This document shows, piece after piece, positions 30,315 to 41,115 of a stretch of 64,000 nucleotides of DNA (positions within the stretch are counted from its first letter, which is position 1; each line of letters starts with the position of its first letter). Source of the DNA: Clostridia bacterium 41_269 (GTDB taxonomy: Bacteria; Bacillota; DTU086); NCBI GenBank assembly GCA_001508005.1, contig LGEZ01000007.1:1-64000 (forward strand), read 5' to 3'. The position numbers were made by a program, and so were the translations under genes. Under the pieces are notes generated by a model that ran no database searches, was not told where the DNA came from, and worked only from the letters and a program-made list of their open reading frames with translations.

Positions 30315-30761
30315 TTACATCTCACCGCGTATTTTTTTATAAATATCTTCTAAGCTTTCCAGGGGAGCTTCTCCTCTAAGAATATCCTTTATTTCTGCAA
30401 CAATATTGGGATCTGCTGTAACTAAAACTTCATCAATATTGGAAAAGCCCTTTGCGTAGTCAGCAGTTTCCCTTTTTATTTTATCTATTTCTTCAGGAGG
30501 CATGGGTTCCTTAAGTTCAAGGGCAACTAAAGCAGTTCTGCTTAAAACCAAAACACTGGCATCAAGAACACCATTCATTCTCTCAACCCTTCTTTCAATT
30601 GCCGTCCCCGTATCCTGCAGTTCTGGATCAATAGGAGGAGCATTAAAGGGCTTTTTTCTTGGAACAGTCATTTCGGGATCACCAGAAGCAACTACAGCTG
30701 CAACAATTAGCACAAAAAGTACAAAAATTATAACTGCATTTAAAGACCATTTTCTGCTCAT
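30315..30761 (-). CDS. YhcN/YlaJ-like sporulation-type protein
   Basis: VERMNGVLDASVLVLSRTALVAL...FSNIDEVLVTADP pattern. Confidence 0.55.
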   Translation of the reverse strand: MSRKWSLNAVIIFVLFVLIVAAVVASGDPEMTVPRKKPFNAPPIDPELQDTGTAIERRVERMNGVLDASVLVLSRTALVALELKEPMPPEEIDKIKRETADYAKGFSNIDEVLVTADPNIVAEIKDILRGEAPLESLEDIYKKIRGEM

Positions 30762-30790
30762 AGTTATTTATCACCCCTCTCTAGTATCTG

Positions 30791-32119
30791 CTAGAGAAGG
30801 GGTATTATATTTATTCCATTAGAATAGGGAATATATTTCATTATAATTTCGGCTAGTTTTAAAGAATCATGACGAATGTGATGACAGTTATCTACTAAAG
30901 GTGCTTCAATAACTTTTACACCCATTTTTTCTAATTTATCTCGAGCTGGAGCAACGGGATGTGAATTTTCTTCAAGGTATTTTTGCAATAAACTCTCAGA
31001 AACATTTTGGCTGTTTACTATAACAAAATCAACAATATTTGAACCCACATGCTTTATTACGGCTTCAAGGTGATCACCAGCATCATATCCATCTGTCTCT
31101 CCCGGCTGTGTCATAATATTACAAACATAAAAAACCACAGCTTTAGTTTTTATAAGAGCTTCAGCTATACCCTTGACCAAAAGATTTGGAATTATACTGG
31201 TATACAGGCTTCCTGGGCCAAGGATAACAGCATCTGCATCTATTATTGAATTTACAGCCTCCTCTAAGGCACTGCACTCCTTTGGAATTAAAAAAATGCG
31301 TTCTATTTTTTCCCTAGAATTTGAAATATTCGTTTCCCCATATATAATACTACCGTTTTCCATAACAGCCCCTAAAGTTACTTTGGACAGTGTAGAAGGA
31401 ACAACCCGTCCTCTCACAGCTAAAACCTTTGCCATTTCCTGTACTGCACTGTAAAAATCCCCCTTCATCTCACTCATGGCAGTAAGCAGAAGATTTCCCA
31501 GGCTGTGCCCTTTAAGACCCTGTCCCTTATCAAAGCGATAATCAAACAGCTGACGCATGCTGCTTTCTGTATCTGCCAGCGCCACAAGACAATCCCGTAT
31601 ATCTCCAGGGGGTAAAATATCAAAGTCCCCCCTTAATATGCCAGAGTTGCCGCCGTCATCTGTAACCGTTACTACGGCAGTAATATTTGATGTATATTCC
31701 TTGATCCCCCTTAAAAGAACCGAGAGCCCTGTTCCCCCACCAATGGCAGTAATTTTGGGACCTCTTTCTAAATATCTTTTATAATAAACTCTGTTAAAAA
31801 AATAATCTCCTTTTTTATCCGGTGCCACTGCAGCAAAAATTGAACCAATGCTTTTTTTAAAACCCAATAAAAAAAAGCCAAAACCCAAGCAGATCATCAG
31901 GATTCCAGCTAATGCAGCTTTGTTTCTGTCCAAATGATTTAAAATGCCAAACATATAAAATTCTAGCGTTTCTAAAGGAAATAATAGACAAAACCCCCAA
32001 AAAGCCAAAATAACACCCACTGCAGAAAGAAACAGCCAGCGTTTAACGCCCAGCCCTGGTATCAGCCAGCGCAGTACTTTCATAAAAATTCCTCCGTTAT
32101 TTCTCCTACTCTCTGTCAA
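30791..32119 (-). CDS. yvcK: YvcK family gluconeogenesis factor with N-terminal membrane segments
   Basis: [38 protein letters not shown]. Confidence 0.92.
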   Translation of the reverse strand: MTESRRNNGGIFMKVLRWLIPGLGVKRWLFLSAVGVILAFWGFCLLFPLETLEFYMFGILNHLDRNKAALAGILMICLGFGFFLLGFKKSIGSIFAAVAPDKKGDYFFNRVYYKRYLERGPKITAIGGGTGLSVLLRGIKEYTSNITAVVTVTDDGGNSGILRGDFDILPPGDIRDCLVALADTESSMRQLFDYRFDKGQGLKGHSLGNLLLTAMSEMKGDFYSAVQEMAKVLAVRGRVVPSTLSKVTLGAVMENGSIIYGETNISNSREKIERIFLIPKECSALEEAVNSIIDADAVILGPGSLYTSIIPNLLVKGIAEALIKTKAVVFYVCNIMTQPGETDGYDAGDHLEAVIKHVGSNIVDFVIVNSQNVSESLLQKYLEENSHPVAPARDKLEKMGVKVIEAPLVDNCHHIRHDSLKLAEIIMKYIPYSNGINIIPLL

Positions 32120-32987
32120 TATCCCTGTGCCTAACAGAAACCTTATATCCCTCGCTGCTCAATATTTCCCCCACTTTTCTTGAAAGAGCAACAGAACGGT
32201 GCTTCCCTCCTGTACACCCTATGGACACTACTAGATGGCTTTTACCCTCTTTCACATAGTAGGGAAGCAAGAATAAAAGCAAATCGCTCAGCTTATTTAT
32301 AAAGCTTCGTGTTTCAGGAAAACGCATTACATAATTTTCTACTTCTGCATCTTCTCCTGTCTTAGATCTTAAATTCTCGGCATAGTGAGGATTGGGTAAA
32401 AAACGCACATCCAAAACTAAGTCAGAATCAAGGGGAAGCCCATATTTAAATCCAAAAGACATAACAGTAATTAAAAGGGAACGGCCGCTTTTTTCATCAA
32501 TGAGATCTCTTAGCTGTTCCTTCAGCTGTACCGGCGTTAAATCAGAAGTGTCAATAATTTTGGTTGCTATACCCCTTATATCGTATAAAAGTTTTCTTTC
32601 TTCAATTATACCCTCTAATATGCTGCCTTCCCGAGAAAGGGGATGTTTTCTCCTTGTCTGCTTGAACCTTCTAATCAGTGTTTCATCAGAAGCTTCAAGA
32701 AATAGAATCTCATATTTATATCCTTCCTGTTCAAGATATTTTAAAGAATCAAAAAAAGTGTTAAAAAAATGCCCACCGCGCACATCCATAACGAGGGCAA
32801 TTTTTTTGATCTGCTGTTCTGAATTAGCAAAAAGCTCTGCAAATTTAGATAAGAGATTTGGGGGCAGATTATCCACACAAAAATAACCCAGATCTTCAAG
32901 GCTTCTCAATGCAGAAGTTTTGCCTGCTCCAGAAAGTCCCGTAATAATTACAAGCTTAAAATCCCCTCTTCGGTTCATTTTTCTCAC
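32106..32987 (-). CDS. rapZ: RNase adapter RapZ / nucleotide-binding protein YvcJ
   Basis: [39 protein letters not shown]. Confidence 0.95.
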   Translation of the reverse strand: MRKMNRRGDFKLVIITGLSGAGKTSALRSLEDLGYFCVDNLPPNLLSKFAELFANSEQQIKKIALVMDVRGGHFFNTFFDSLKYLEQEGYKYEILFLEASDETLIRRFKQTRRKHPLSREGSILEGIIEERKLLYDIRGIATKIIDTSDLTPVQLKEQLRDLIDEKSGRSLLITVMSFGFKYGLPLDSDLVLDVRFLPNPHYAENLRSKTGEDAEVENYVMRFPETRSFINKLSDLLLFLLPYYVKEGKSHLVVSIGCTGGKHRSVALSRKVGEILSSEGYKVSVRHRDIDRE

Positions 32988-33042
32988 CTCAAAAACATAT
33001 AAAAATAAAATAATAAAAATCCTTAAACCCCCACTGCTGTTT

Positions 33043-33783
33043 TTATTTATCCTGATGAAATCTCTTAAGCTTTCCTCTGCTCTTCAGGTAACTTATCACT
33101 TTATCAGTAGAAGTATTAAGTACCTGCTCCTCTGTAACCCCCGCTTCTTTTAAAAGTTTTAAAGCCTCATCAAAGGAACCCAACCGATCCACATAATGAG
33201 CATCACTCCCAGTACATAGAAGCATCTTTTCTTCTGCCAGCGCTTTAGCAATGGCAAAACAGTTGCTTCTACTCCCTTTTCTGGCTCCACCTGATAAAGA
33301 CGTGTTGTTGATTTCTAAAAGGCATCCATATTCCTTTGCAGCGGATATAACTTCTTTAATATCAATGGGAAAAGCAGGATTTCCAGGATGTACTATAACA
33401 TCAACAAGGGGATTTTTGATGACATTTATCATAGCCTCAGTATTTTCTACAATACCTCTATCTTCATAGCAGGGCGCATGGAAACCTGCTAGCACAATAT
33501 CAAGTTTTTCAAGATAACGCTCCGGCATATCCAGGCTTCCCTTTGTATCCAAGATATTAGCTTCAACCCCAACTAAAATTTGAACATCTTCTTCTATTTT
33601 GGGCAGTATATACAGATAACCGAAATATGAAAGATCAGGACCGCCAGGAAGGGCAGGCCCATGATCAGTTATAGCAATCATTTTTTAACCTTTCCTTTTA
33701 GCAGCTCTTACATATTCATTAACAGTGCTGTAACCATGACCGCTAGCCACTGTATGTAAATGAAGATCTGCTACTAAATGCAT
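33043..33783 (-). pseudogene. PHP-domain phosphatase (YcdX-like) with in-frame TAA
   Basis: [47 protein letters not shown]...; TAA at 33685-33687, both sides in the same frame. Confidence 0.82.
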
Positions 33784-34611
33784 TTAGATCCCCGCTTCCT
33801 TCTTTAAGATAAATTTTTCCAGCGCTTCAGCAACACCGTCATCTTCATTGGTCGCAGTAATATAATCCGCGTATCTTTTAATATCTTCTCTGGCATTGCC
33901 CATTACCACAGCTAGTCCAGCATACTCCAGCATTTCCAGATCATTATAACTATCACCAATGGCCATAATTTCATCCTTTTTCAATCCCAGATGTTCAGCC
34001 ACTGCTTCTAATCCCCTTGCTTTGGTTGCTTCTGGATGAGAAAACTCCAGAAACTCGGGCATGGATTTAGTAATATGGAGATATTTTCCAAATAATTCCC
34101 TGCACTCCTTTTCAAACTTATTCATTTCTTCTTCGTTTTCATTTATGATCAGGAGTTTTATGGGAGAAATATTAGAAACATTGGAAAGATCTCCAATTTC
34201 TTTAACTACTACATTATATTTTCTAGCATATTCAATATTTTGAGGAGCAAGTTCTTCCACAAGTACACAATCATCAACATAAAAATTAATAGGATATCCC
34301 CGTTTCCTAGTAGCTTTAATAACTTCCTGGGCAAGACCCGACGGTACTCTGCGTTCATAAAGGGTTCTCTGGGAATCAGAATATTTAACTAAAGCCCCCA
34401 TATAGGTTATCAAAGGAAGATTTAATCCCAACTCTTCAGCAAAGGGTTTTGCTGAAAGGAAAGTTCTTCCTGTGGCTAGGGTAACTTCTACTCCCTTTTC
34501 TCTAACCTTACGTACAGCTTCCTTTACCCTGGGAGATATCTTCCCATCATTATCCAAAAGAGTTCCGTCCAGGTCCACAGCAACTAACTTTATTTTTAAA
34601 TTTCTTTTCAT
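33784..34611 (-). CDS. Cof-type HAD-IIB family hydrolase
   Basis: VAVDLDGTLLDNDGKISP; AIGDSYNDLEMLEYAGLAVVMGNA. Confidence 0.92.
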   Translation of the reverse strand: MKRNLKIKLVAVDLDGTLLDNDGKISPRVKEAVRKVREKGVEVTLATGRTFLSAKPFAEELGLNLPLITYMGALVKYSDSQRTLYERRVPSGLAQEVIKATRKRGYPINFYVDDCVLVEELAPQNIEYARKYNVVVKEIGDLSNVSNISPIKLLIINENEEEMNKFEKECRELFGKYLHITKSMPEFLEFSHPEATKARGLEAVAEHLGLKKDEIMAIGDSYNDLEMLEYAGLAVVMGNAREDIKRYADYITATNEDDGVAEALEKFILKKEAGI

Positions 34612-34674
34612 TTAATAAAATTTACCCCCTTACGCCCATATCTAATTGTATTATATATGCCCCAGCGGTGCAAA

Positions 34675-34704
34675 CAAAAAAGGCCGCCCCAGCTAACGGC
34701 CTAA
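34675..34704 (-). terminator. Intrinsic terminator after MBL-fold gene
   Basis: Minus strand ggccgttagctggggcggcctttttttg. Confidence 0.75.
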
Positions 34705-34765
34705 AAACTACCTCTAAGTCCCAAAAAGCTTCTGAAAAAGCTTAAATGATGCAGTTAGTGACAAC

Positions 34766-35542
34766 TCAATTAACACCAGCCAAAAGTTCCTGAAGATGAA
34801 TAACCATACCGTCCTTAGCTGCTATCACCCTTATTCCCACAGCTTGGGAAATTTTATCTGCTACTTTATCCACTCCTTCTTTATAAATCTGCATGCCAAA
34901 ATGGGTTAATACAGCCACCTGGGGTTTAATTTCTTCAATAAGACAGATAACATCAGGTACAGATAGATGATCAATGTTTTTATTCCTATGGAGCATTAAG
35001 GTAGATATTATGCATATGCTGCTTTTATAAAATTCTGCAAGCTCCCTAAAATATCTAGTATCAGGAATATAAGAAAGAGAGTAATTACTGCCATAAAAAA
35101 TAAACCCATAAGTTTCAGCATCTCCGTGTTTATGGGGAATTGAAGTTTTAAATTTTAAATTTCGACAGCTGTAAGGCTTTAGCCCTTCAATGGGTTGGAT
35201 TCTTTCCACATAATTTCTGAGATAATTTAATATCACAGGATCATCATACAGCGCCTGCTTTGGAGCAAAAACTACCCCTTTTCTTTTATAACCTCCCCCT
35301 GTCATGGCTTCAATCATAACATTAACATCACTACAGTGATCCAGGTGACGATGAGAAATCAAAACCCCATCCAGCTTGTTTATGTTAACTTTTTCCTGTG
35401 CAGCACGAAGAACTGCCCCAGGTCCTGGATCAACGCTCAGCATCGTGTTTTTTATTTCCAGTATAAAACCCCCAGTAGATAGAACCTGAGTGGTCATTAC
35501 ATTTCTTGCGCCACCAGTTCCCAAAAATATAATTCTGTCCAT
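34766..35542 (-). CDS. Metallo-beta-lactamase-fold hydrolase
   Basis: SHRHLDHCSDVNVM; VAVLTHFGMQ. Confidence 0.85.
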   Translation of the reverse strand: MDRIIFLGTGGARNVMTTQVLSTGGFILEIKNTMLSVDPGPGAVLRAAQEKVNINKLDGVLISHRHLDHCSDVNVMIEAMTGGGYKRKGVVFAPKQALYDDPVILNYLRNYVERIQPIEGLKPYSCRNLKFKTSIPHKHGDAETYGFIFYGSNYSLSYIPDTRYFRELAEFYKSSICIISTLMLHRNKNIDHLSVPDVICLIEEIKPQVAVLTHFGMQIYKEGVDKVADKISQAVGIRVIAAKDGMVIHLQELLAGVN

Positions 35543-35662
35543 AATTAATCCCCTGATAAAAACATCTGCATATTATCTAATATTATATCACTCTGCCGGT
35601 GGAATACTGCTGTAAATTAATTAATGGCTTCAATTAAAGAACTGTAAAATCCATTGTCGTTC

Positions 35663-37497
35663 CTACTTTTGTTTGAGAATAATGCTTTTAGTTCCTCCAT
35701 CCCATTGAACCTCTAAATTTAAAGCTTCACCAATAGCTCTAAGAGGCAAAAGAATTCTCCCCCCTATTATAACAGCAGGCTGATCTCTTTTCTGCTCGGT
35801 TCTTCTGTAATGTCTTGGGAAAATTTAAGAAGCAGAGGAGCGCTGAAATGCTGATAACGGGCAACTACATATCCCCAAGGCTTATAAAACTTTTTAACAA
35901 TTAATCGACCTTCAGAAACCTCACCTTCAAAACCGTAAAATTCCCATTGAACTAAACTGGGAGAAACCTCTCTGTTGGAACCTAAAGCAGTCAAAGTAAG
36001 TTTTAGATCATAGCTCTGCCCAAGAGAAACAATCCCTACAGGACCCTTCAATACCATCCGATCAATATCATCTCTTCCCACAACACGAACCTCTGTTTTT
36101 CCTTCTATGCTTCCCTTTACAGCCTTGATTCTTCCCTGCCCCGGATTTACTGCAGCAGCCGTTCCTTTTTCAACTTTTATAACCTTTCCATCTCCTAAAA
36201 TTTCAGCATCATTGATACTTACAGGGTTGTAATACCTGTCATACCCTTTGATTTTATATTCAATCTCTTCCCCCACAAGAAGGGCATTTTTATTTTTAAC
36301 TTCTAAAATAATTCCTTTCAGCTCAGAAGCAGGAGCTTTAGAAAATATACCTATGCTGTTGGGAACATATCTCTCACTCCCCTGTTCTGGTTCAAAGGCC
36401 CTTACCGTTGAAAATTCGCCTAGGGGCCTTACCACCATAGTTGTAGAACCGCCTCCATCAAGATTTAAAGCCCTCCAAGAACCTATATATGCCATAAAAG
36501 AAGAAAGTTCATCCAAATCTAAGCCTACACTGTCACCAGATTTCTCAACACCTACCAAATAAACCCTGTCTCCATCTTTTGAAACCCCAACAGCTGTTCT
36601 TGCTCTAAGTCCACCTAAAGAAGACTTGCTTTTAGCATAAGGAATAGCCCTGCCGCCGTCCACAAGTAAAGCATGACCACCAATGACCATACTCCACCTG
36701 CCGGCTGGCTCAAGGGAATATTCAATCCTGATTCTATCTCCAACTTTAAAATTCTGGATCAAAAAATCAGCTGCTTTTCCGTGTCCCCGTAGAATATATG
36801 CCCCTTTAGGGACACCCTGATAGGGAAGATATGAACCTTCAGATATTTCCACTACTTTACTATCTTTAACCAAAATCTCAGTGGGAATTGTATATCCATC
36901 GTTCCCCCTAGTAGATCCTCCCCACATATCATCATAGAGATGGAGCTTATCATAGTGGCTGTGGGAACCATTCTGTTCCCAGTAAGCTTTTTATTCAAAC
37001 CAGATATGGGGAATTCCATACCTGACGGGGATATTACCTTACCCCACAAACTAAAACTCTGAATTACCGCTCTGCGGTCCTGAGTTATCCCCAATGCATA
37101 TAGACCGTCTATTTTTGATGGAGATGCAGCCGTTCTACCCCCTACCACCATGGGCCCTATGGGAGCTCCTTCACCATAAATATTAAAAAAAATCACCATT
37201 AACCGCTGCTACAGCTCCTGCATTACTCGCCATAGCAGACACATTTAGGCGCTTTGTTATTTTTCCAGCTCCTGGTATTACATCTAAAACAATGTAGGGA
37301 TTATTTAAATCCACTTCCAATACATGTATCTCTACGGGACCATCCGCTGTTTTCCATCGGTACTCCTTATGTACCGCCCCTGCTGTGACCGGCTGTTCAA
37401 AAACTTTTATCGGAACCGATGATGCCTCAGCAGGCTCAATCAATATGCTAAACATAAATATTAAAGCTAAAATAAAAACTAGGGATTTCCTGAACAT
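35663..37497 (-). pseudogene. Phosphodiester glycosidase (NAGPA-like) with copper-amine-oxidase-like stalk domain, broken by three 1-nt indels
   Basis: ORFs 37183-37548, 36852-37199, 35767-36927 plus GGRILLPLRAIGEALNLEVQWDGGTKSIILKQK*; frame restored at T8 (37185-37192), GG (about 36969) and A4 (about 35792). Confidence 0.78.
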
Positions 37498-37540
37498 TAT
37501 GTATAAACCTCCCTCCGGTTCTCTCCTTTCCCATTCAAAT

Positions 37541-38074
37541 TTAAGCAATTCCTGCAGAAATCATAAAGCGCAGTGCCGTTTCTGGATCCATATCCACTTC
37601 TTTTACTCTATCCTTTGGTACAATCAAAGTAAGTCCTGCAACCTGAAAAGCAAGGGGAACATAAACAACCAAATGATTTTCCAAAAAGCATTCTTCCTTT
37701 GTTAAAAAAGCAAGGCTCTTAAATCCCTCTAGCTCAATCATAACAACCTTGCTGAAAGATCTTTTTTCACCAATTAAAGAATTTAGGGTGTCCTTTATTG
37801 CTGAATAAAGCTTTCCCACAATGGGAGCTTTATAAAAAAGCTTTTCAATTTTATCTATTAATTTCTCACTAATGTAAAAAGAACCCACATAGCCAATTAA
37901 TAAAATAATCAACACCGAAATAAGCAGGCCCAATCCAGGTAAATCAAAAAAAGGAATAAAAAAGTTGCCCACTCTATCAAGAATTCTCAGCACTCCAAAG
38001 ACAATGTAAAGCGTTACAGCAACAGGAAGAAGAATTAATATGCCCCGCAAAAAAAACTTACCCAAATTTTTCAT
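37541..38074 (-). CDS. DUF502 family membrane protein
   Basis: FLRGILILLPVAVTLYIVFGVL, PIVGKLYSAIKDTLNSL. Confidence 0.88.
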   Translation of the reverse strand: MKNLGKFFLRGILILLPVAVTLYIVFGVLRILDRVGNFFIPFFDLPGLGLLISVLIILLIGYVGSFYISEKLIDKIEKLFYKAPIVGKLYSAIKDTLNSLIGEKRSFSKVVMIELEGFKSLAFLTKEECFLENHLVVYVPLAFQVAGLTLIVPKDRVKEVDMDPETALRFMISAGIA

Positions 38075-38197
38075 TTCTGCCCATCCCCCTTTGTTTCACT
38101 GTCCCAAGAACCTCAAAAAATCTCCTTTTAAGGAACTACGACGTTTTTCTTACCTTTCTTTCTAAAATTTTTCAGCCCCATTCTATTACAATAAAAA

Positions 38198-38872
38198 TCA
38201 TCCTCCAAGGGTAACATCCTGGGTTTGATACCATTCAAGAGCACTAAAAAAATGCTCAGGCTTAAAATCAGGCCACATTTCGTCCACTACATAAAAATCT
38301 GAATAAATAGACTGCACTGGGAGGAAACCGCTCAATCTCCGCCTGCCGCCCCAACGTACTATCAAATCTATTCTAGAAATTTCCGACGAGGCTATGTGCT
38401 CAACAATATTTGAACCTTTTTGTCCATTGTTATTCTTATAAAAATAACTTAAATCCCAATTCCAACTGTAATTCACTAAAAAATTAACCCTCATAGAACC
38501 CCTCCCAAATTTCACCCTTTTTGTGTAAGGCAAGAGTTCCTTGGGAAATAAAGGGGAATCGGTATTCCCCACTACCAAAAGCTCCGCATCCTCCTCAGCT
38601 AATTTTTCAACAGCCTCAACGCATGCCCTTTGAAAAGCCCTGGTTTGCTCTGCCGGCCGTTTGGTATTGTCCTGTGTAAAACCATAAAAAGTCATTTCTT
38701 CGATACCGAGAGCATGGCAAATTCTATAAAGTTCTAAGCCAGGTGCTATACCGTATTTGTATCCTGCATGTTTGGGCAGACCCCTGGCAGTGGACCACCG
38801 CCGATTCCCATCAGGAATAATCCCAACATGTCTGGGAAGCCTCTTAAATTTTGGCACTTTCAAAGAATTCAT
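38198..38872 (-). CDS. Undecaprenyl diphosphate synthase family (cis-prenyltransferase)
   Basis: HVGIIPDGNRRWSTARGLPKHAGYKYG; DLIVRWGGRRRLSGFLPVQSIYSDFYV. Confidence 0.87.
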   Translation of the reverse strand: MNSLKVPKFKRLPRHVGIIPDGNRRWSTARGLPKHAGYKYGIAPGLELYRICHALGIEEMTFYGFTQDNTKRPAEQTRAFQRACVEAVEKLAEEDAELLVVGNTDSPLFPKELLPYTKRVKFGRGSMRVNFLVNYSWNWDLSYFYKNNNGQKGSNIVEHIASSEISRIDLIVRWGGRRRLSGFLPVQSIYSDFYVVDEMWPDFKPEHFFSALEWYQTQDVTLGG

Positions 38873-39025
38873 TATTTAGTAATCCTACACCTCCAAAAAT
38901 TCCATTATAGTAAGCAAACCCTGCTGTATTATATAGAATAACCAACTTAAAAACCAATTTTTCTTCTACAGTGAAATAAAGAAAGGGGCAATAACCTGCC
39001 CCTTTCTCTTTTAAAATCTCCGTTT

Positions 39026-39406
39026 TTAGACTTCACTTTTATTTGTATTCTTATCGTTTTTCTTATAAAACTGTTTATACAGCTTCAGAGCTACATCCAT
39101 GCCCATTTTTATTCCTGCTATACTTTTCAAAAGCTTCGGAGCCCCTTTTCCAACCATAAACATAAACGCCAAATTTCCCACAGAATTTCTTAATGCATTT
39201 ATTAACTCCCTTAAGCTTCCAAGAGTGGACTTAGCCTCATCAATAACAGGCAAAAATTCTTTATCAAAAGCTGTCTTTAAAGCCTTAACTTCCAAACTCA
39301 ATTTAAAGATAAGTCGAGCTAACAAAAATGCCCCAGCCACTACCATTAAAACCAACAGCAGTAGGCAAACACCCATTAGCAGCAGAACTATTTCAATGGA
39401 GCTCAT
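39026..39406 (-). CDS. DUF948-like membrane protein
   Basis: N-terminal TM helix, coiled LIFKLSLEVKALKTAFDKEF; upstream YtxH. Confidence 0.65.
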   Translation of the reverse strand: MSSIEIVLLLMGVCLLLLVLMVVAGAFLLARLIFKLSLEVKALKTAFDKEFLPVIDEAKSTLGSLRELINALRNSVGNLAFMFMVGKGAPKLLKSIAGIKMGMDVALKLYKQFYKKNDKNTNKSEV

Positions 39407-39408
39407 TC

Positions 39409-39681
39409 TTAGGTTGTCTCCTGACCAGCCTCATTAGTTTCTTCCCCAGAACAGCAGGGAAGCTTTTCCCGTGCTGTTTCCACCACACGTGTTACTCCGC
39501 TCTTTACTTTGCCACTTACTTCACCAATGGTTTCCTTGGTTTGTTCCACAATTTCAAAAGTTTTATCTGCTATTTTACTACGTGTCTCCTTCCCAGAAGC
39601 TGGAGCAAGAAGAACTCCTGCAATAAACCCTAACAGCCCTCCAATAACCAGCCCTGCCAAAAAATCTCCATTATCAGACAT
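39409..39681 (-). CDS. YtxH domain-containing protein
   Basis: FLAGLVIGGLLGFIAGVLLAPASGKETRSKI. Confidence 0.88.
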   Translation of the reverse strand: MSDNGDFLAGLVIGGLLGFIAGVLLAPASGKETRSKIADKTFEIVEQTKETIGEVSGKVKSGVTRVVETAREKLPCCSGEETNEAGQETT

Positions 39682-39779
39682 TTAAAAACACCCCCTTTAT
39701 TGTAGAGTTCTACAACATATAGGGGTTTCCCTTTTTCAAACAGCCCATAAAGGAAATTAATAAAAAGAAATTAACTTTT

Positions 39780-40727
39780 TTATTCAATTCCACTCATTTT
39801 TTCCTGTATAGCATTTTTCAAAGCAAGGGGGTCAAAGCCTATCCTTTCCATCTGACGGCAAAAACTGCAAATTTCGGCTGTAGTAGGCTGTCCGCATTTT
39901 AAACAGTTCTTTAGTTCTATTTCTTCTTCTACTTTCTTAAAAAACTTCTGCCCCCTTTCCAAAAAGCCCAGATAAAATTGGTCTTTGGTTCCCGGAGAAG
40001 AAGCCTCTAAAAGGTTCAAAGCTTCTTTGTATTTTAGACTGCTTGCACCCTCGGACATGGGACATTCATCAAGAATATATTCTATTCCTTTAACAACACA
40101 ATATGCTGCCATTTCCCTTTCTGTTAGACGGCACAGCGGCTTAACTTTGCGTGCAAGTCCACCTCTTTCCGGCATATTTGGTGCCTGACGAGCTAAATAC
40201 CCAACCTGCCAGTGCATTACATTTCCCAAAAGGGCTGCGGATTCATCATCCAAATTATGTCCCGTAGCAACAGCATCAAAGTTTCCAAGCTTTGCAGTCA
40301 AATTCATAACATATCTCTTGATTAAACCGCAGGTAGAGCAAAAAGACTTATAACTCTTTCTTGCAATATATTCCATTCCTTCTCCAAAAATTTCTTTGAG
40401 GGATATCGTATAGAGGGTTGCTCCTCTTAAAGCAGCAAATTTTTCTGCCATTTCACAGGATTTATCTGAATAAGAACCAATTCCCAAATGTATATAAAGC
40501 CCTTCTGCATCATAACCCAGGTCCAGCAGTATATCCCATAATGCCAGACTGTCTTTTCCCCCTGAAACAGCCACTAAAATTCGGTCTTTAGGCAAAAACA
40601 TCTTAAATTTTTTTATAGCTCTTTCAACTTGAGTACGCAGATGTTCAATTAAATGCTCTTGACAGAATGCAGCACGGTGACGCCGAATTTCAAAACAAGC
40701 CCTTTGGCCGCACTTTAGACATTTCAA
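39780..40727 (-). CDS. ttuA: tRNA 2-thiolation ATPase, TtuA/Ncs6-like
   Basis: N-terminal CxxC...CQEH zinc motif, SGGKDSLALWDIL PP-loop, CSTCGLIKRY, GHNLDDESAALL, C-terminal CLKCGQPT...CSFCR. Confidence 0.85.
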   Translation of the reverse strand: MKCLKCGQRACFEIRRHRAAFCQEHLIEHLRTQVERAIKKFKMFLPKDRILVAVSGGKDSLALWDILLDLGYDAEGLYIHLGIGSYSDKSCEMAEKFAALRGATLYTISLKEIFGEGMEYIARKSYKSFCSTCGLIKRYVMNLTAKLGNFDAVATGHNLDDESAALLGNVMHWQVGYLARQAPNMPERGGLARKVKPLCRLTEREMAAYCVVKGIEYILDECPMSEGASSLKYKEALNLLEASSPGTKDQFYLGFLERGQKFFKKVEEEIELKNCLKCGQPTTAEICSFCRQMERIGFDPLALKNAIQEKMSGIE

Positions 40728-40757
40728 CTTTATTCACCTCTTAAAATATTAGCTCTC

Positions 40758-40952
40758 CTATCCCCCTGAAACCACAGGAATAACCTCAATCTCTTCATCG
40801 TCTTCAATTTTGGTATCCAAAGTGATCAAACGCCCATCTTTAATAACAAGAACAGTTTCCGGCAAAATATTTAGCATTTTAAGCACTTTTTCCACTGTAT
40901 AACTCCCTTCGATTTCTTTAACAGTGGAATCTCTGCGAATAATAACTTTCAT
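40758..40952 (-). CDS. ttuB: MoaD/ThiS-family sulfur carrier (TtuB-like)
   Basis: 64 aa beta-grasp-like, C-terminal GG, upstream of ttuA. Confidence 0.8.
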   Translation of the reverse strand: MKVIIRRDSTVKEIEGSYTVEKVLKMLNILPETVLVIKDGRLITLDTKIEDDEEIEVIPVVSGG

Positions 40953-41115
40953 TATATTTTCACCCCCTGTGCTGGTAGTTTACAGTATGAATTGTAGAAA
41001 TTCAATTCAAAAGAAAATGTATTTATTTAATTTGGTTTAAATTAAGAGCTGTGGTAAACTGTTAATTGATTTACCTTTTATTACAGTTAAGCATAAATTA
41101 AAAAAAAATAAATTA

